Source: Actinophytocola gossypii
GTDB lineage: Bacteria; Actinomycetota; Actinomycetes; Mycobacteriales; Pseudonocardiaceae
Assembly: GCF_025165815.1 (NCBI RefSeq)
Contig: NZ_JAFFZE010000014.1
Span: forward strand, 310,001 to 374,000
Direction of reading: 5' to 3'
DNA length: 64,000 bases
Shown in pieces: positions 1-6,738 of this stretch (the stretch's first letter is position 1; every line of letters starts with the position of its first letter). The position numbers and the translations under genes are program-made. The notes under the pieces were generated by a model that saw nothing but the letters and a program-made list of their open reading frames with translations, was not told the DNA's origin and ran no database searches.

Positions 1-62
1 TCTACCGCCGCCACTTCAGCGACTACCACGCCTACCTCGCCGTCGAGCCCCTCGCGAGCTAG
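1..62 (+). CDS. C-terminal end of an unidentified protein (truncated by window edge)
   Basis: The third frame reads nineteen codons, ending in Leu-Ala-Val-Glu-Pro-Leu-Ala-Ser, then TAG at 60-62. The residues just before are rich in Tyr, His and Arg. Too little is present to assign a family. It is kept because the frame runs in from outside the window, because the dispersed repeat begins five bases after its stop, and because the other repeat copy also sits directly behind a stop codon on its own strand. It could be chance, as short open frames are common at this GC content. Confidence 0.45.
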   Translation, partial: YRRHFSDYHAYLAVEPLAS

Positions 63-67
63 CTCGT

Positions 68-180
68 CCGCCTCCCCGGGATTTTTATGCGGCGGTTGCG
101 TTCCGGCGTGGGTGCGGGTGGCTGAGGTGGATTGTGGTTGCGTGGCTTCACGTTCCCCTGAGGTCGCTGTTGGTCGGGTG
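68..180 (+). repeat. Dispersed 3'-gene element, copy A
   Basis: This stretch aligns with the minus strand of 58929-59037. Shared blocks in order: an 11-nt identical block at 68-78, a diverged GC-rich middle, an 11-nt identical block at 130-140 and a 17-nt identical block at 148-164. From 130 to 178 about 41 of 49 positions agree. CCTGA at 157-161 can pair with TCGGG at 174-178 using one G-U pair; the other copy has CCTGA with TCAGG, so pairing is preserved although the sequence differs. Both copies start 5-7 nt downstream of a stop codon on the same strand. It may be a 3'-UTR RNA or a REP-like element. No protein family is suggested. Confidence 0.7.
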
Positions 181-216
181 CGGGCTTTTGTGCGGAGACT
201 GAGGACTTCGGGCGGT

Positions 217-972
217 TCAGCTGCTTCGCAGGGTCTTGCGTAGGGCGGCGGAGGCTTTGCGGGACATGTCGGCTACGGCGGCGCGGCGTTCGGCGTCGGC
301 CTCGTAGGCGGCGCGGCGGTCGCGCACGACCTTCGCCGGGATGCCGGCGGCGACGGCGTAGTCGGGCACGTCGCCCTTCACGACGGCGTGCGCAGCGATC
401 ACGGAGCCTCGGCCGATCCTGGTGCCCTTGGTGATGGTGACCTTGGTGCACAGCCAGGTGTCCGGGCCGATGCGTACGGGGGCCTTCACGATGCCCTGGT
501 CCTTGATCGGCTGGTGGATGTCGGCGGTGACGTGGTCGAAGTCGCAGATGTAGACCCAGTCGGCGATCAGCGCGGCGTCGCCGAGCTCGATGTCGAGGTA
601 GCAGTTGACGACGTTCTGCCGGCCGAACACGGCCTTGTCGCCGATCCGCAGCGAGCCCTCGTGGCAGCGGATCGCGTTGCCGTCGCCGATGTGCACCCAG
701 CGGCCGATCTCCAGCCGCCCGTAGCCGGGGCGGCAGTGCACGTCGAGGTTCTTGCCGAGGAACACCATGCCGCGCAGCACGACGTGCGGGTTGGCCAGGC
801 GGAACTTCAGCAGCCGCCAGTACCGCACCAGGTACCAGGGCGTCCAGGCGCGGTTGCGGACCACCCAGCGCAGCGAGTCGAGGGTGAGGAACCTGGCCTG
901 GTCCGGATCCCGCCGCGAGCGCCGCCAGCCCCGCACCCGGTCGGCCACCGGCGCACCCCACATGGACGTCAT
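217..972 (-). CDS. Hexapeptide-repeat (left-handed beta-helix) acyltransferase
   Basis: About 251 residues. The central part has repeating [LIV]-G-x4 hexapeptide turns (for example LEIGRWVHIGD, LRIGDKAVFG, VRIGPDTWLC, TRIGRGSVIA) typical of the O-acetyl/acyltransferases that transfer acetyl or acyl groups from CoA to sugars or amines. The C-terminal YAVAAGIPAKVVRDR is the usual cap of this fold. No signal peptide or membrane segment is visible, so it should be cytosolic. ATG at 972 is preferred; ATG at 963 and GTG at 999 are possible. A 25-residue membrane peptide gene at 989-1066 lies just upstream on the same strand and may share its promoter. The acceptor substrate cannot be told from sequence; the context is not a polysaccharide cluster. 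Confidence 0.8.
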   Translation of the reverse strand: MTSMWGAPVADRVRGWRRSRRDPDQARFLTLDSLRWVVRNRAWTPWYLVRYWRLLKFRLANPHVVLRGMVFLGKNLDVHCRPGYGRLEIGRWVHIGDGNAIRCHEGSLRIGDKAVFGRQNVVNCYLDIELGDAALIADWVYICDFDHVTADIHQPIKDQGIVKAPVRIGPDTWLCTKVTITKGTRIGRGSVIAAHAVVKGDVPDYAVAAGIPAKVVRDRRAAYEADAERRAAVADMSRKASAALRKTLRSS

Positions 973-988
973 GGCAGGGGACCGTAGC

Positions 989-1066
989 TCACGCGGCACC
1001 CGTCGCGACGACCACCAGCAACGCGGTCAGCAGGGCCAATCCGACGAAGCACAGCACCTTGCGCAT
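989..1066 (-). CDS. Tiny single-pass membrane peptide (25 aa), leaderless
   Basis: The frame from ATG at 1066 encodes MRKVLCFVGL followed by a run of Leu, Ala and Val, ending in Ala-Ala at TGA (989). It looks like one transmembrane helix with a positive N-terminus. Its start lies seven bases after TATCTA, a good -10, which itself is 17 bp from a perfect TTGACA, so the transcript probably begins at or next to the start codon. The acyltransferase follows 16 nt downstream. I do not recognise the peptide. It may be a genuine small membrane protein, a leader peptide controlling the acyltransferase, or a fortuitous frame behind a real promoter. Confidence 0.5.
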   Translation of the reverse strand: MRKVLCFVGLALLTALLVVVATGAA

Positions 1067-1102
1067 AACCCCATAGATAACCCTCTTGGGGGTTACTGTC
1101 AA
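1067..1102 (-). promoter_or_regulatory. Strong promoter with palindrome between -35 and -10
   Basis: On the minus strand TTGACA (1102-1097) and TATCTA (1079-1074) are separated by exactly 17 bp. The spacer and its edge hold the inverted repeat TAACCC-6 nt-GGGTTA, which would place a repressor directly over the promoter. The start codon at 1066 falls where transcription should begin. Such a near-consensus sigma-70 type promoter is unusual in this GC-rich window. Confidence 0.65.
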
Positions 1103-1122
1103 TCGCCGCTACCGTCGAGCGG

Positions 1123-2076
1123 GTGACCGCACTCATCATCGACACCGACCCGGGCGTGGACGACGCCTTCGCGATCGCACTGGCGTGCGCGAGCCCGGAG
1201 GTCGACCTGCTCGGCGTGACGACCGTGTTCGGCAACGTCGGCCTGGCGATGACCACCCGCAACGCGCTGCGCCTGCTCGCGCTGTACGGCCGTGAGGACG
1301 TGCCGGTCGCGGCGGGTGCCGACCGGCCGCTGGTCTTCCCGCACCCGCACCGCGCGCGCACCGTGCACGGCCGCGACGGCCTGTCCGACCTGGCCGACAC
1401 GCTGCCGGAACGGGAGACGGGCCTGGCGAACACCGACGCCGTGTCGCTGATGGCGTCCCTGCTCGACCGGGCGACCGAGCCGGTGACGCTGGTGCCGATC
1501 GGGCCGCTGACGAACATCGCGCTGCTGCTGGCCGTGCACCCGTCGCTGACCGGGAAGATCGAGCGAATCGTGGTGATGGGCGGCGCGCTGGCCGGCGGGA
1601 ACGTCACCGCGGCGGCGGAGTTCAACCTGTGGAGCGACCCCGAGGCCGCGCGCCGGGTGCTGGTCGAGGAGGAGGTCCCCACGGTCCTGGTGCCGACCGA
1701 CCTGACCGTGCGCTGCCCGGTCGACACGGCGTGGCTGGACCGGCTCGGGGCGAGTGGCCCGCGCGGAACGGCGCTGGTCGCGCTGACGTCGGTGTACCGG
1801 CAGCACTACCGCAAGAGCCTCGGCCGCGACGGCACGGTCCTGCACGACGCGGTGGCGATGGCGGAGGCGATCAGCCCGGGTCTGCTGAAGACGACGCCGC
1901 TGCCGCTGGACATCGAGTGCGGGCAGGGCCCCGGCCGGGGGATGGTGGTGGCCGACCGGCGCGCACCCGCGGTCCGCGAGGAACTCGGCGTGCGTGGCGG
2001 CCGGCGGGTCGACGTCGCGCTGGACGCCGACCTGGACACCGTCCGCGAGTTCCTCCTGGAAAGGCTGTGCGCATGA
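1123..2076 (+). CDS. Inosine-uridine preferring nucleoside hydrolase family protein
   Basis: 317 residues, normal for the family. The N-terminal IIDTDPGVDDAFAI (residues 5-18) is the calcium-binding DxDxGxDDA motif of ribonucleoside hydrolases, which split the N-glycosidic bond of nucleosides to free base and ribose. Further family features are the VTTVFGNVG segment, PIGPLTNIA, the EFNLWSDPEAA segment and VLHDAVA near the C-terminus, which carries the catalytic-site His-Asp. It is cytosolic. TACCGT at 1110-1115 ends seven bases before the GTG start, so the message may be leaderless. The stop overlaps the start of the next gene as ATGA, so the two are an operon. Base preference cannot be deduced. 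Confidence 0.9.
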   Translation: MTALIIDTDPGVDDAFAIALACASPEVDLLGVTTVFGNVGLAMTTRNALRLLALYGREDVPVAAGADRPLVFPHPHRARTVHGRDGLSDLADTLPERETGLANTDAVSLMASLLDRATEPVTLVPIGPLTNIALLLAVHPSLTGKIERIVVMGGALAGGNVTAAAEFNLWSDPEAARRVLVEEEVPTVLVPTDLTVRCPVDTAWLDRLGASGPRGTALVALTSVYRQHYRKSLGRDGTVLHDAVAMAEAISPGLLKTTPLPLDIECGQGPGRGMVVADRRAPAVREELGVRGGRRVDVALDADLDTVREFLLERLCA

Positions 2077-2927
2077 GGATCGGCCTGCACTACTGGAACT
2101 TCTCGACTCCCGAGGATCCGGCGCTGATCGCGCCGACGCTGGCGGAGACCGCGCGGGTCGCCGAACAGGCAGGGTTCGCGTCGTTCAGCCTGATGGATCA
2201 CTACTTCCAGATGCGGACCCGGCAGAGCCGCGCCGAGGAGCCGATGTTGGAGGGCTACACGGCGCTGGGGTACGTGGCGGCGCTGACCGAGCGGATGTCG
2301 CTCGGGCTGCTGGTCACCGGTGTGATGTACCGGCACCCGGGGCTGCTGGCGAAGGTCGTGGCCACGCTCGACGTGCTGTCCGGCGGCCGGGCGGTGCTGG
2401 GCATCGGCGCGTCCTGGTACGAGCGGGAGCAGCTGGGGCTCGGTGTGCCGGTGGTGCCGGTGGCCGAGCGGTTCGAGCGGCTGGACGAGGCGGTGCGGAT
2501 CTGCCGGCAGATGTGGAGCGACGACGACGGCCCGTTCGAGGGCCGGCACTACTCGCTCGCGGAGACCCTGTGCGTGCCGGCACCACCGCACCGGGTGCCG
2601 GTGCTGATCGGCGGCGGGGGCGAGCGGAAGACGCTGCGCCTGGTGGCCCGGCACGCCGACGCGTGCAACCTGTTCGACCGGGGCCTCGACGAGGTCGCGC
2701 ACAAGCTCGACGTGCTGCGCGACCACTGCGCCACCGAGGGCCGTGACTACGACGCCATCGACAAGACCGTGATGGTCAGCCGCCCGGTGCTCGACGACGT
2801 GGACCGCTTCCTGGCCGACGCGGAGTCCTACGCGGCCCTGGGCGTCACCGAGCTCCAGATCCTCCCGGACCGCCACCCGGTCGAGTTCACCGAACAGGTC
2901 GCCGAACGGATCATGCCCCGGCTGTGA
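2073..2927 (+). CDS. Luciferase-like (LLM class) F420-dependent oxidoreductase
   Basis: 284 residues beginning MRIGLHYWNF. The sequence has the TIM-barrel pattern of bacterial luciferase-like flavin/F420 enzymes: an N-terminal beta strand, LMDHYFQM near residue 45, a TERMSLGLLVTGVMYRHPGLLAKVVATLDVLSGGRAVLGIGASWYE core and a late GGGGERKTLRLVARHADACNLF cofactor region. It most resembles the actinobacterial F420-dependent subgroup. ATG at 2073 overlaps the stop of the nucleoside hydrolase by four bases, implying translational coupling, so the substrate could be a nucleobase-related compound, but that is only context. Its 3' end overlaps the convergent gene by 17 bp. A longer open frame upstream in phase is not coding. 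Confidence 0.88.
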   Translation: MRIGLHYWNFSTPEDPALIAPTLAETARVAEQAGFASFSLMDHYFQMRTRQSRAEEPMLEGYTALGYVAALTERMSLGLLVTGVMYRHPGLLAKVVATLDVLSGGRAVLGIGASWYEREQLGLGVPVVPVAERFERLDEAVRICRQMWSDDDGPFEGRHYSLAETLCVPAPPHRVPVLIGGGGERKTLRLVARHADACNLFDRGLDEVAHKLDVLRDHCATEGRDYDAIDKTVMVSRPVLDDVDRFLADAESYAALGVTELQILPDRHPVEFTEQVAERIMPRL

Positions 2928-4086
2928 CCTCTGCCGCGGCGCAGACGAACGCGGTGGGGGTGCGGCCGATGCGGGTGAGGACGGCGGTGGCGGCGTGCGG
3001 GCCGCGTAGCTTGAGGCGGGGGCGGAGCGTGTTCGGGTCGACGTCGAGGCCGCGGACGAGGATCTCCAGGCGGCCGACCTCGCGGCGGCGCAGGGTGGCG
3101 CGCAGTTCCTTCTCGCTGTAGTGGCCGAACTCGAGTACGCGGAACGCGCGGATGCCGGGCGGCGGGGTGTCGCCGGTGAGATAGGCGATCCGCTCGTCCA
3201 GCTGGGCCAGGCCGTGCCGGGCGGCGTAATGGCGAACCAGGCCGGCGCGGACCACGGCGCCGTCCGGGTCGACGAGCCACTCGCACGGCTCGACGACCGG
3301 GCAGTCGTCCGGGTCGGCGTCGGTGACCGTCCACTCGGGAGCGTTCGGGCGCAGGACCGTGGCGCGGCGGCGGACGCCGGCGGTGGCGAGGGAGCCGGTC
3401 CACAGACAGGCCTCGCGCACCTGGCCGTCGAGGGACACCAGCTCGACCTCGCCGGTCCACGGGAGCGCGTCGAAGTCGGCGCCAGGGGCGCACTTCACGG
3501 CCAGGTCGACGCCGGGCCAGGCGGCGGCGAGCCCGTCGAGCGGGGGGACGAAATCGCTTGCGTGCCAGCGTCTGCGGCCGGCGGCGTCGCGGCGGGCGGG
3601 GTCGGCGAAGACGGCGGTGCCTCGGGTGACCGGGTGCAGGGCGTCGGCCCTGGCCAGGGTCGCGCCGGGCACGTTGTGCCGGGCCATCGCCAGCCGGACC
3701 GGGTCGAGGTCGGAGCCGACGCACCGGGCGGCGACCTCGACCAGGGCGGCCAGGTCGACGCCGACCGAACAGGTCACGTCGTGGACATCGCGGCCGGCGA
3801 ACCGGCGGGCGCGCAGCCGGGCCACCGGCGCGGCGGTCGCCTGCTGCAGCGCGGTGTCGGTGAACAGCCACCGGTCCGGCTCGTCCACCTTGGACGCCGC
3901 GCGGCGGCGGAGCAGCACGGTCTCCAGCACCGGGCCCGCCCGCTCCCCCAGGGACCGGCGGGCGGCGGCCACGTCGGCCAGGTGGGACGCGGACGTCAGC
4001 GCCAGCCGGTCGACCTCGGCGAGCGCCGCCCGCCCCTCGGGCGAGCGGAGGAACGTGACGTCGGCCGTGGTGAATCCGTACGTCAG
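2911..4086 (-). CDS. Class I SAM methyltransferase with C-terminal THUMP-like domain, probable CTG start
   Basis: About 391 residues. The first part starts TYGFTTADVTFLRS, as in the actinobacterial THUMP-like methyltransferase family; a Rossmann motif DVTCSVGVDLAAL binds SAM, with ADPARRD further on as the substrate-side motif. The C-terminal third (LEFGHYSEKELRATLRRREVGRLEILVRGLDVDP) is the THUMP-like domain. The target is probably RNA or a protein but is unproven. No ATG, GTG or TTG lies in phase near the N-terminus; the next GTG would remove 38 conserved-looking residues. CTG at 4086 overlaps the upstream stop as CTGA, mimicking the ATGA couplings elsewhere in this window, so I take it as the start. 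Confidence 0.75.
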   Translation of the reverse strand: MTYGFTTADVTFLRSPEGRAALAEVDRLALTSASHLADVAAARRSLGERAGPVLETVLLRRRAASKVDEPDRWLFTDTALQQATAAPVARLRARRFAGRDVHDVTCSVGVDLAALVEVAARCVGSDLDPVRLAMARHNVPGATLARADALHPVTRGTAVFADPARRDAAGRRRWHASDFVPPLDGLAAAWPGVDLAVKCAPGADFDALPWTGEVELVSLDGQVREACLWTGSLATAGVRRRATVLRPNAPEWTVTDADPDDCPVVEPCEWLVDPDGAVVRAGLVRHYAARHGLAQLDERIAYLTGDTPPPGIRAFRVLEFGHYSEKELRATLRRREVGRLEILVRGLDVDPNTLRPRLKLRGPHAATAVLTRIGRTPTAFVCAAAEVTAGA

Positions 4087-5048
4087 GGCTTGGTCCCGGT
4101 CACCAGCACGTTGTAGAACACGTCCCTCGGCGCGACCTTGCTCAGCACGTTCTCGTCCAGCCAGGACAGCCGCTGCCACGCCTTGTACGCGAACATCCGC
4201 CAGCCGAAGGTGAGCTTCTCCTGCGGCACCGCCGCCTCGAACGTGCGCACCGGCCAGCCGAACAGCGCGGCGGCCAGCTCCTCGGTCACCGCCCGGACGT
4301 CGGCGGCGCCCGCGTCCCGCGCGACCCGCTCCAGCGAGGTCGGGTCGAACGTGTGCAGGTCGACGATCGCCTCCAGCGCGGCGGCGCGGGAGGACTCGTC
4401 CAGCTCGGCCTGCGGGCGGCGCCACCCGGACAGCGGCGGCAGCTTGGTGACGTTGGTGGTGAGCCACCAGGTGAGCTGGCCGAGCTTGCGCGCGTACCGG
4501 TCGCCGATCCGGGTCGGCTCGCCGGCGAACACGAACCGCCCGCCGGGCTTGAGCACCCGCATGACCTCGCGGAACGCGGCCGGCACGTCCGGGATGTGGT
4601 GCAGCACCGCGTGCCCGACGACGAGGTCGAAGGTGTCGTCGTCGTAGGGGATCGTCTCGGCGTCGGCGACCCGGCCGTCGACGTCCAGGCCGAGCTGCTC
4701 GGCGTTGCGCAGCGCCACCTCGACCATGCCGGGCGACAGGTCGGTGACCGAGCCCTGCTTGATCACCCCGCCCTGCATGAGGTTCAGCAGGAAGAACCCG
4801 GTGCCGCTGCCCAGCTCCATCGCCTTCGGGTACGGCCAGTCCGCGTCGCCGGCGACCGCGCGGAACCGGCCGACGGCGTAGTCGATGCACCGCTCGTCGT
4901 AGGAGATCGACCACTTCTCGTCGTAGGTGCCGGCCTCCCAGTCGTGGTAGAGCACGTTGGCCAGCTTGGGGTCCGACCGCGCGGCCTCGACCTCGGCCTC
5001 GGTGGCGTGCGGGTTCGGTGCGGGATCAGTTACCGGTTCACTTGCCAC
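4083..5048 (-). CDS. Class I SAM-dependent methyltransferase (Methyltransf_11 type)
   Basis: 321 residues. SAM-binding motif I is MELGSGTGFFLLNL; motif II includes IPYDDDTFDLVVGHAVLHHIPDV and motif III VLKPGGRFVFAGEPT, all classical for small-molecule methyltransferases. A family-typical preface, DPKLANVLYHDWEAGTYDEKWSISYD, precedes the Rossmann fold, and a C-terminal helical extension (LFGWPVRTFEAAVPQEKLTFGW) follows. Start is GTG at 5048, overlapping the 3' end of the upstream enoyl-CoA hydratase by 11 bp; its own stop overlaps the next methyltransferase. The three genes read as one operon. The substrate is unknown. Confidence 0.87.
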   Translation of the reverse strand: MASEPVTDPAPNPHATEAEVEAARSDPKLANVLYHDWEAGTYDEKWSISYDERCIDYAVGRFRAVAGDADWPYPKAMELGSGTGFFLLNLMQGGVIKQGSVTDLSPGMVEVALRNAEQLGLDVDGRVADAETIPYDDDTFDLVVGHAVLHHIPDVPAAFREVMRVLKPGGRFVFAGEPTRIGDRYARKLGQLTWWLTTNVTKLPPLSGWRRPQAELDESSRAAALEAIVDLHTFDPTSLERVARDAGAADVRAVTEELAAALFGWPVRTFEAAVPQEKLTFGWRMFAYKAWQRLSWLDENVLSKVAPRDVFYNVLVTGTKP

Positions 5049-5817
5049 TGAAGGTCGCCTTTCCCGGGCCGTTCTCGACGAACGAGCGCATCCCGGTCTT
5101 CTGGTCCTCGGTCGCGAACAGCGCGGCGAACACCTGGCTCTCCAGTCGCAGGCCGCTGGCCAGGTCGCCGTCCAGGCCGCCGTCGATGGCGGTCTTGGCC
5201 GCGGCCAGCGCGCGGGCGGCGCCGTTCACGAACTGCTCGGCCCACCGGCGGGCGGCCGCGTACACGTCGTCCGGCGCCACCACCTCGTCGACCAGGCCGA
5301 TGGCGAGCGCCTCGGACGCCTCGACGAACCGTCCGGTGTAGACGATGTCCTTCGCCTTGCTCGGCCCGACCAGCCGGGCGAGCCGCTGGGTGCCGCCGGC
5401 GCCGGGGATGATGCCGAGCAGGATCTCCGGCTGGCCGACCTTGGCGTTGTCGCCGGCGACCCGGCGGTCGCAGCACAGCGCGAGCTCCAGCCCGCCGCCG
5501 AGCGCGTAGCCGGTGACCGCGGCGACGGTCGGCTTGGGGATCTGGGCGACGGCGGTGAACGACGAGGACAGCGCGCCCGCGCGGGCCGACATGTCCACAT
5601 AGGACATATCAGCCATCTCCTTGATGTCCGCGCCGGCGGCGAACACCTTCTCCCCGCCGTAGACGATCACCGCGCGCACGTCGTCGCGCCGGGCCGCCTC
5701 CTCGGCGGTGGCGCGGATCTCCTCCTGCACCTGCTGGTTGAGCGCGTTCATCGGCGGCCGTTCCAGCCGGATCGTGCCGACCCCACCGTCCACTTCGAGC
5801 CTGACGAACTCACCCAC
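5038..5817 (-). CDS. Enoyl-CoA hydratase/isomerase (crotonase) family protein
   Basis: 259 residues, the usual length. The first oxyanion-hole segment is AGADIKEMADMSY and the second AVTGYALGGGLELALCCDRRVAGDNAKVGQPEILLGIIPGAGGTQRL, including the catalytic glutamate in the PEILLGIIPGAGGTQRL strand typical of true enoyl-CoA hydratases. It hydrates trans-2-enoyl-CoA to 3-hydroxyacyl-CoA in the cytosol, serving beta-oxidation or the acetoacetyl-CoA/crotonyl-CoA route. It is the first gene of a short operon with two methyltransferases. A second crotonase is at 59045-59818. Confidence 0.92.
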   Translation of the reverse strand: MGEFVRLEVDGGVGTIRLERPPMNALNQQVQEEIRATAEEAARRDDVRAVIVYGGEKVFAAGADIKEMADMSYVDMSARAGALSSSFTAVAQIPKPTVAAVTGYALGGGLELALCCDRRVAGDNAKVGQPEILLGIIPGAGGTQRLARLVGPSKAKDIVYTGRFVEASEALAIGLVDEVVAPDDVYAAARRWAEQFVNGAARALAAAKTAIDGGLDGDLASGLRLESQVFAALFATEDQKTGMRSFVENGPGKATFSGK

Positions 5818-5854
5818 GCCAACGCCTCCCTACTCGCCGGTACCCCTGGGGACC

Positions 5855-6673
5855 CTAGCGGGACCCGCGCCGCCGTGCGAAGTACCGGTCGCCGAGCCGC
5901 TCCAACTCGAGGTCCTGACCGAACGCCGCCGACAGGTTCTCGCTGGTCAGGACGTCCTCGAGGAGTCCGTGGGCGACCACGCCGCCGCCGGAGACCAGCA
6001 GCAGGTGGGTGAACCCGGGCGGGATCTCCTCCACGTGGTGGGTGACCAGGACCGTCGCCGGCGCGTCGGGGTCGCGGGCCAGCTCGGACAGCCGGGCGAC
6101 CAGGTCCTCGCGGCCGCCGAGGTCGAGCCCGGCGGCCGGCTCGTCGAGCAGCAGCAGTTCGGGGTCGGTCATCAGCGAGCGGGCGATCACGGTGCGCTTG
6201 CGCTCGCCCTCGGACAGCGTGCCGAACATCCGCTCGGTGAGGTGCCCGATGCCCAGCGACTCGCACAGCTCGGTGGCCCGCGCGGTGTCGAGCGACTCGT
6301 AGTCCTCGCGCCAGCGGCCGAGCACCGCGTACCCGGCGCTGACCACGACATCCAGCACCTTCTCCTCGGCGGGGATGCGCTGGAGCAGGGCAGCCGAGGC
6401 GAACCCGATGCGCGGCCGCAGCTCGAACACGTCGACCCGGCCCAGCCGCTCCCCCAGCACGTGCACGGTGCCGCTGCTGGGGTGCAGCTCGGCGGCGGCG
6501 AGCCGGAGCAGGGTGGTCTTGCCGGCGCCGTTCGCGCCGAGGATCACCCAGCGCTCGTCGAGTTCGACACTCCAGTCGACACCGGAGAGCAGGTGGGTGG
6601 TGCCGCGGCGGACCCCGACATCGGACATGTGCACGACCAGGTCGTCGAGTTCGTCTCCCGTCACGGTGCCCAT
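5855..6673 (-). CDS. ABC transporter-type ATPase (stand-alone)
   Basis: 272 residues with Walker A GANGAGKTTLLRLAA, a Q-loop region, ABC signature LSEGERKR, Walker B LLLLDEPAAGLDLGGRED and the switch histidine in VLVTHHVEEI. It belongs to the group of actinobacterial ATPases that occur without a permease gene; none is adjacent here. It may energise an importer or exporter encoded elsewhere, or have a regulatory role. Starts at ATG 6673 with GlgX divergent 66 bp away, so the two share a promoter region. Function beyond ATP hydrolysis cannot be inferred. Confidence 0.85.
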   Translation of the reverse strand: MGTVTGDELDDLVVHMSDVGVRRGTTHLLSGVDWSVELDERWVILGANGAGKTTLLRLAAAELHPSSGTVHVLGERLGRVDVFELRPRIGFASAALLQRIPAEEKVLDVVVSAGYAVLGRWREDYESLDTARATELCESLGIGHLTERMFGTLSEGERKRTVIARSLMTDPELLLLDEPAAGLDLGGREDLVARLSELARDPDAPATVLVTHHVEEIPPGFTHLLLVSGGGVVAHGLLEDVLTSENLSAAFGQDLELERLGDRYFARRRGSR

Positions 6674-6738
6674 TCAAACAGGACACCGGGCCGCGCTCGG
6701 TGGCGGCATCGGGGGCGCGGAACGGGCAAGATGGGCGA

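Noticed and set aside
130-200. Leader peptide (HVPLR) encoded by the dispersed repeats
   Set aside because: Both copies can be read with a shared His-Val-Pro-Leu-Arg, but this follows from the identical 17-nt DNA core; frames diverge on both sides and no ribosome site is present.
2911-4914. A single 667-codon frame spanning two methyltransferase genes
   Set aside because: The upstream half is out of phase with the intact SAM methyltransferase at 4083-5048 and has no sensible protein sequence; only the part after 4086 is coding.
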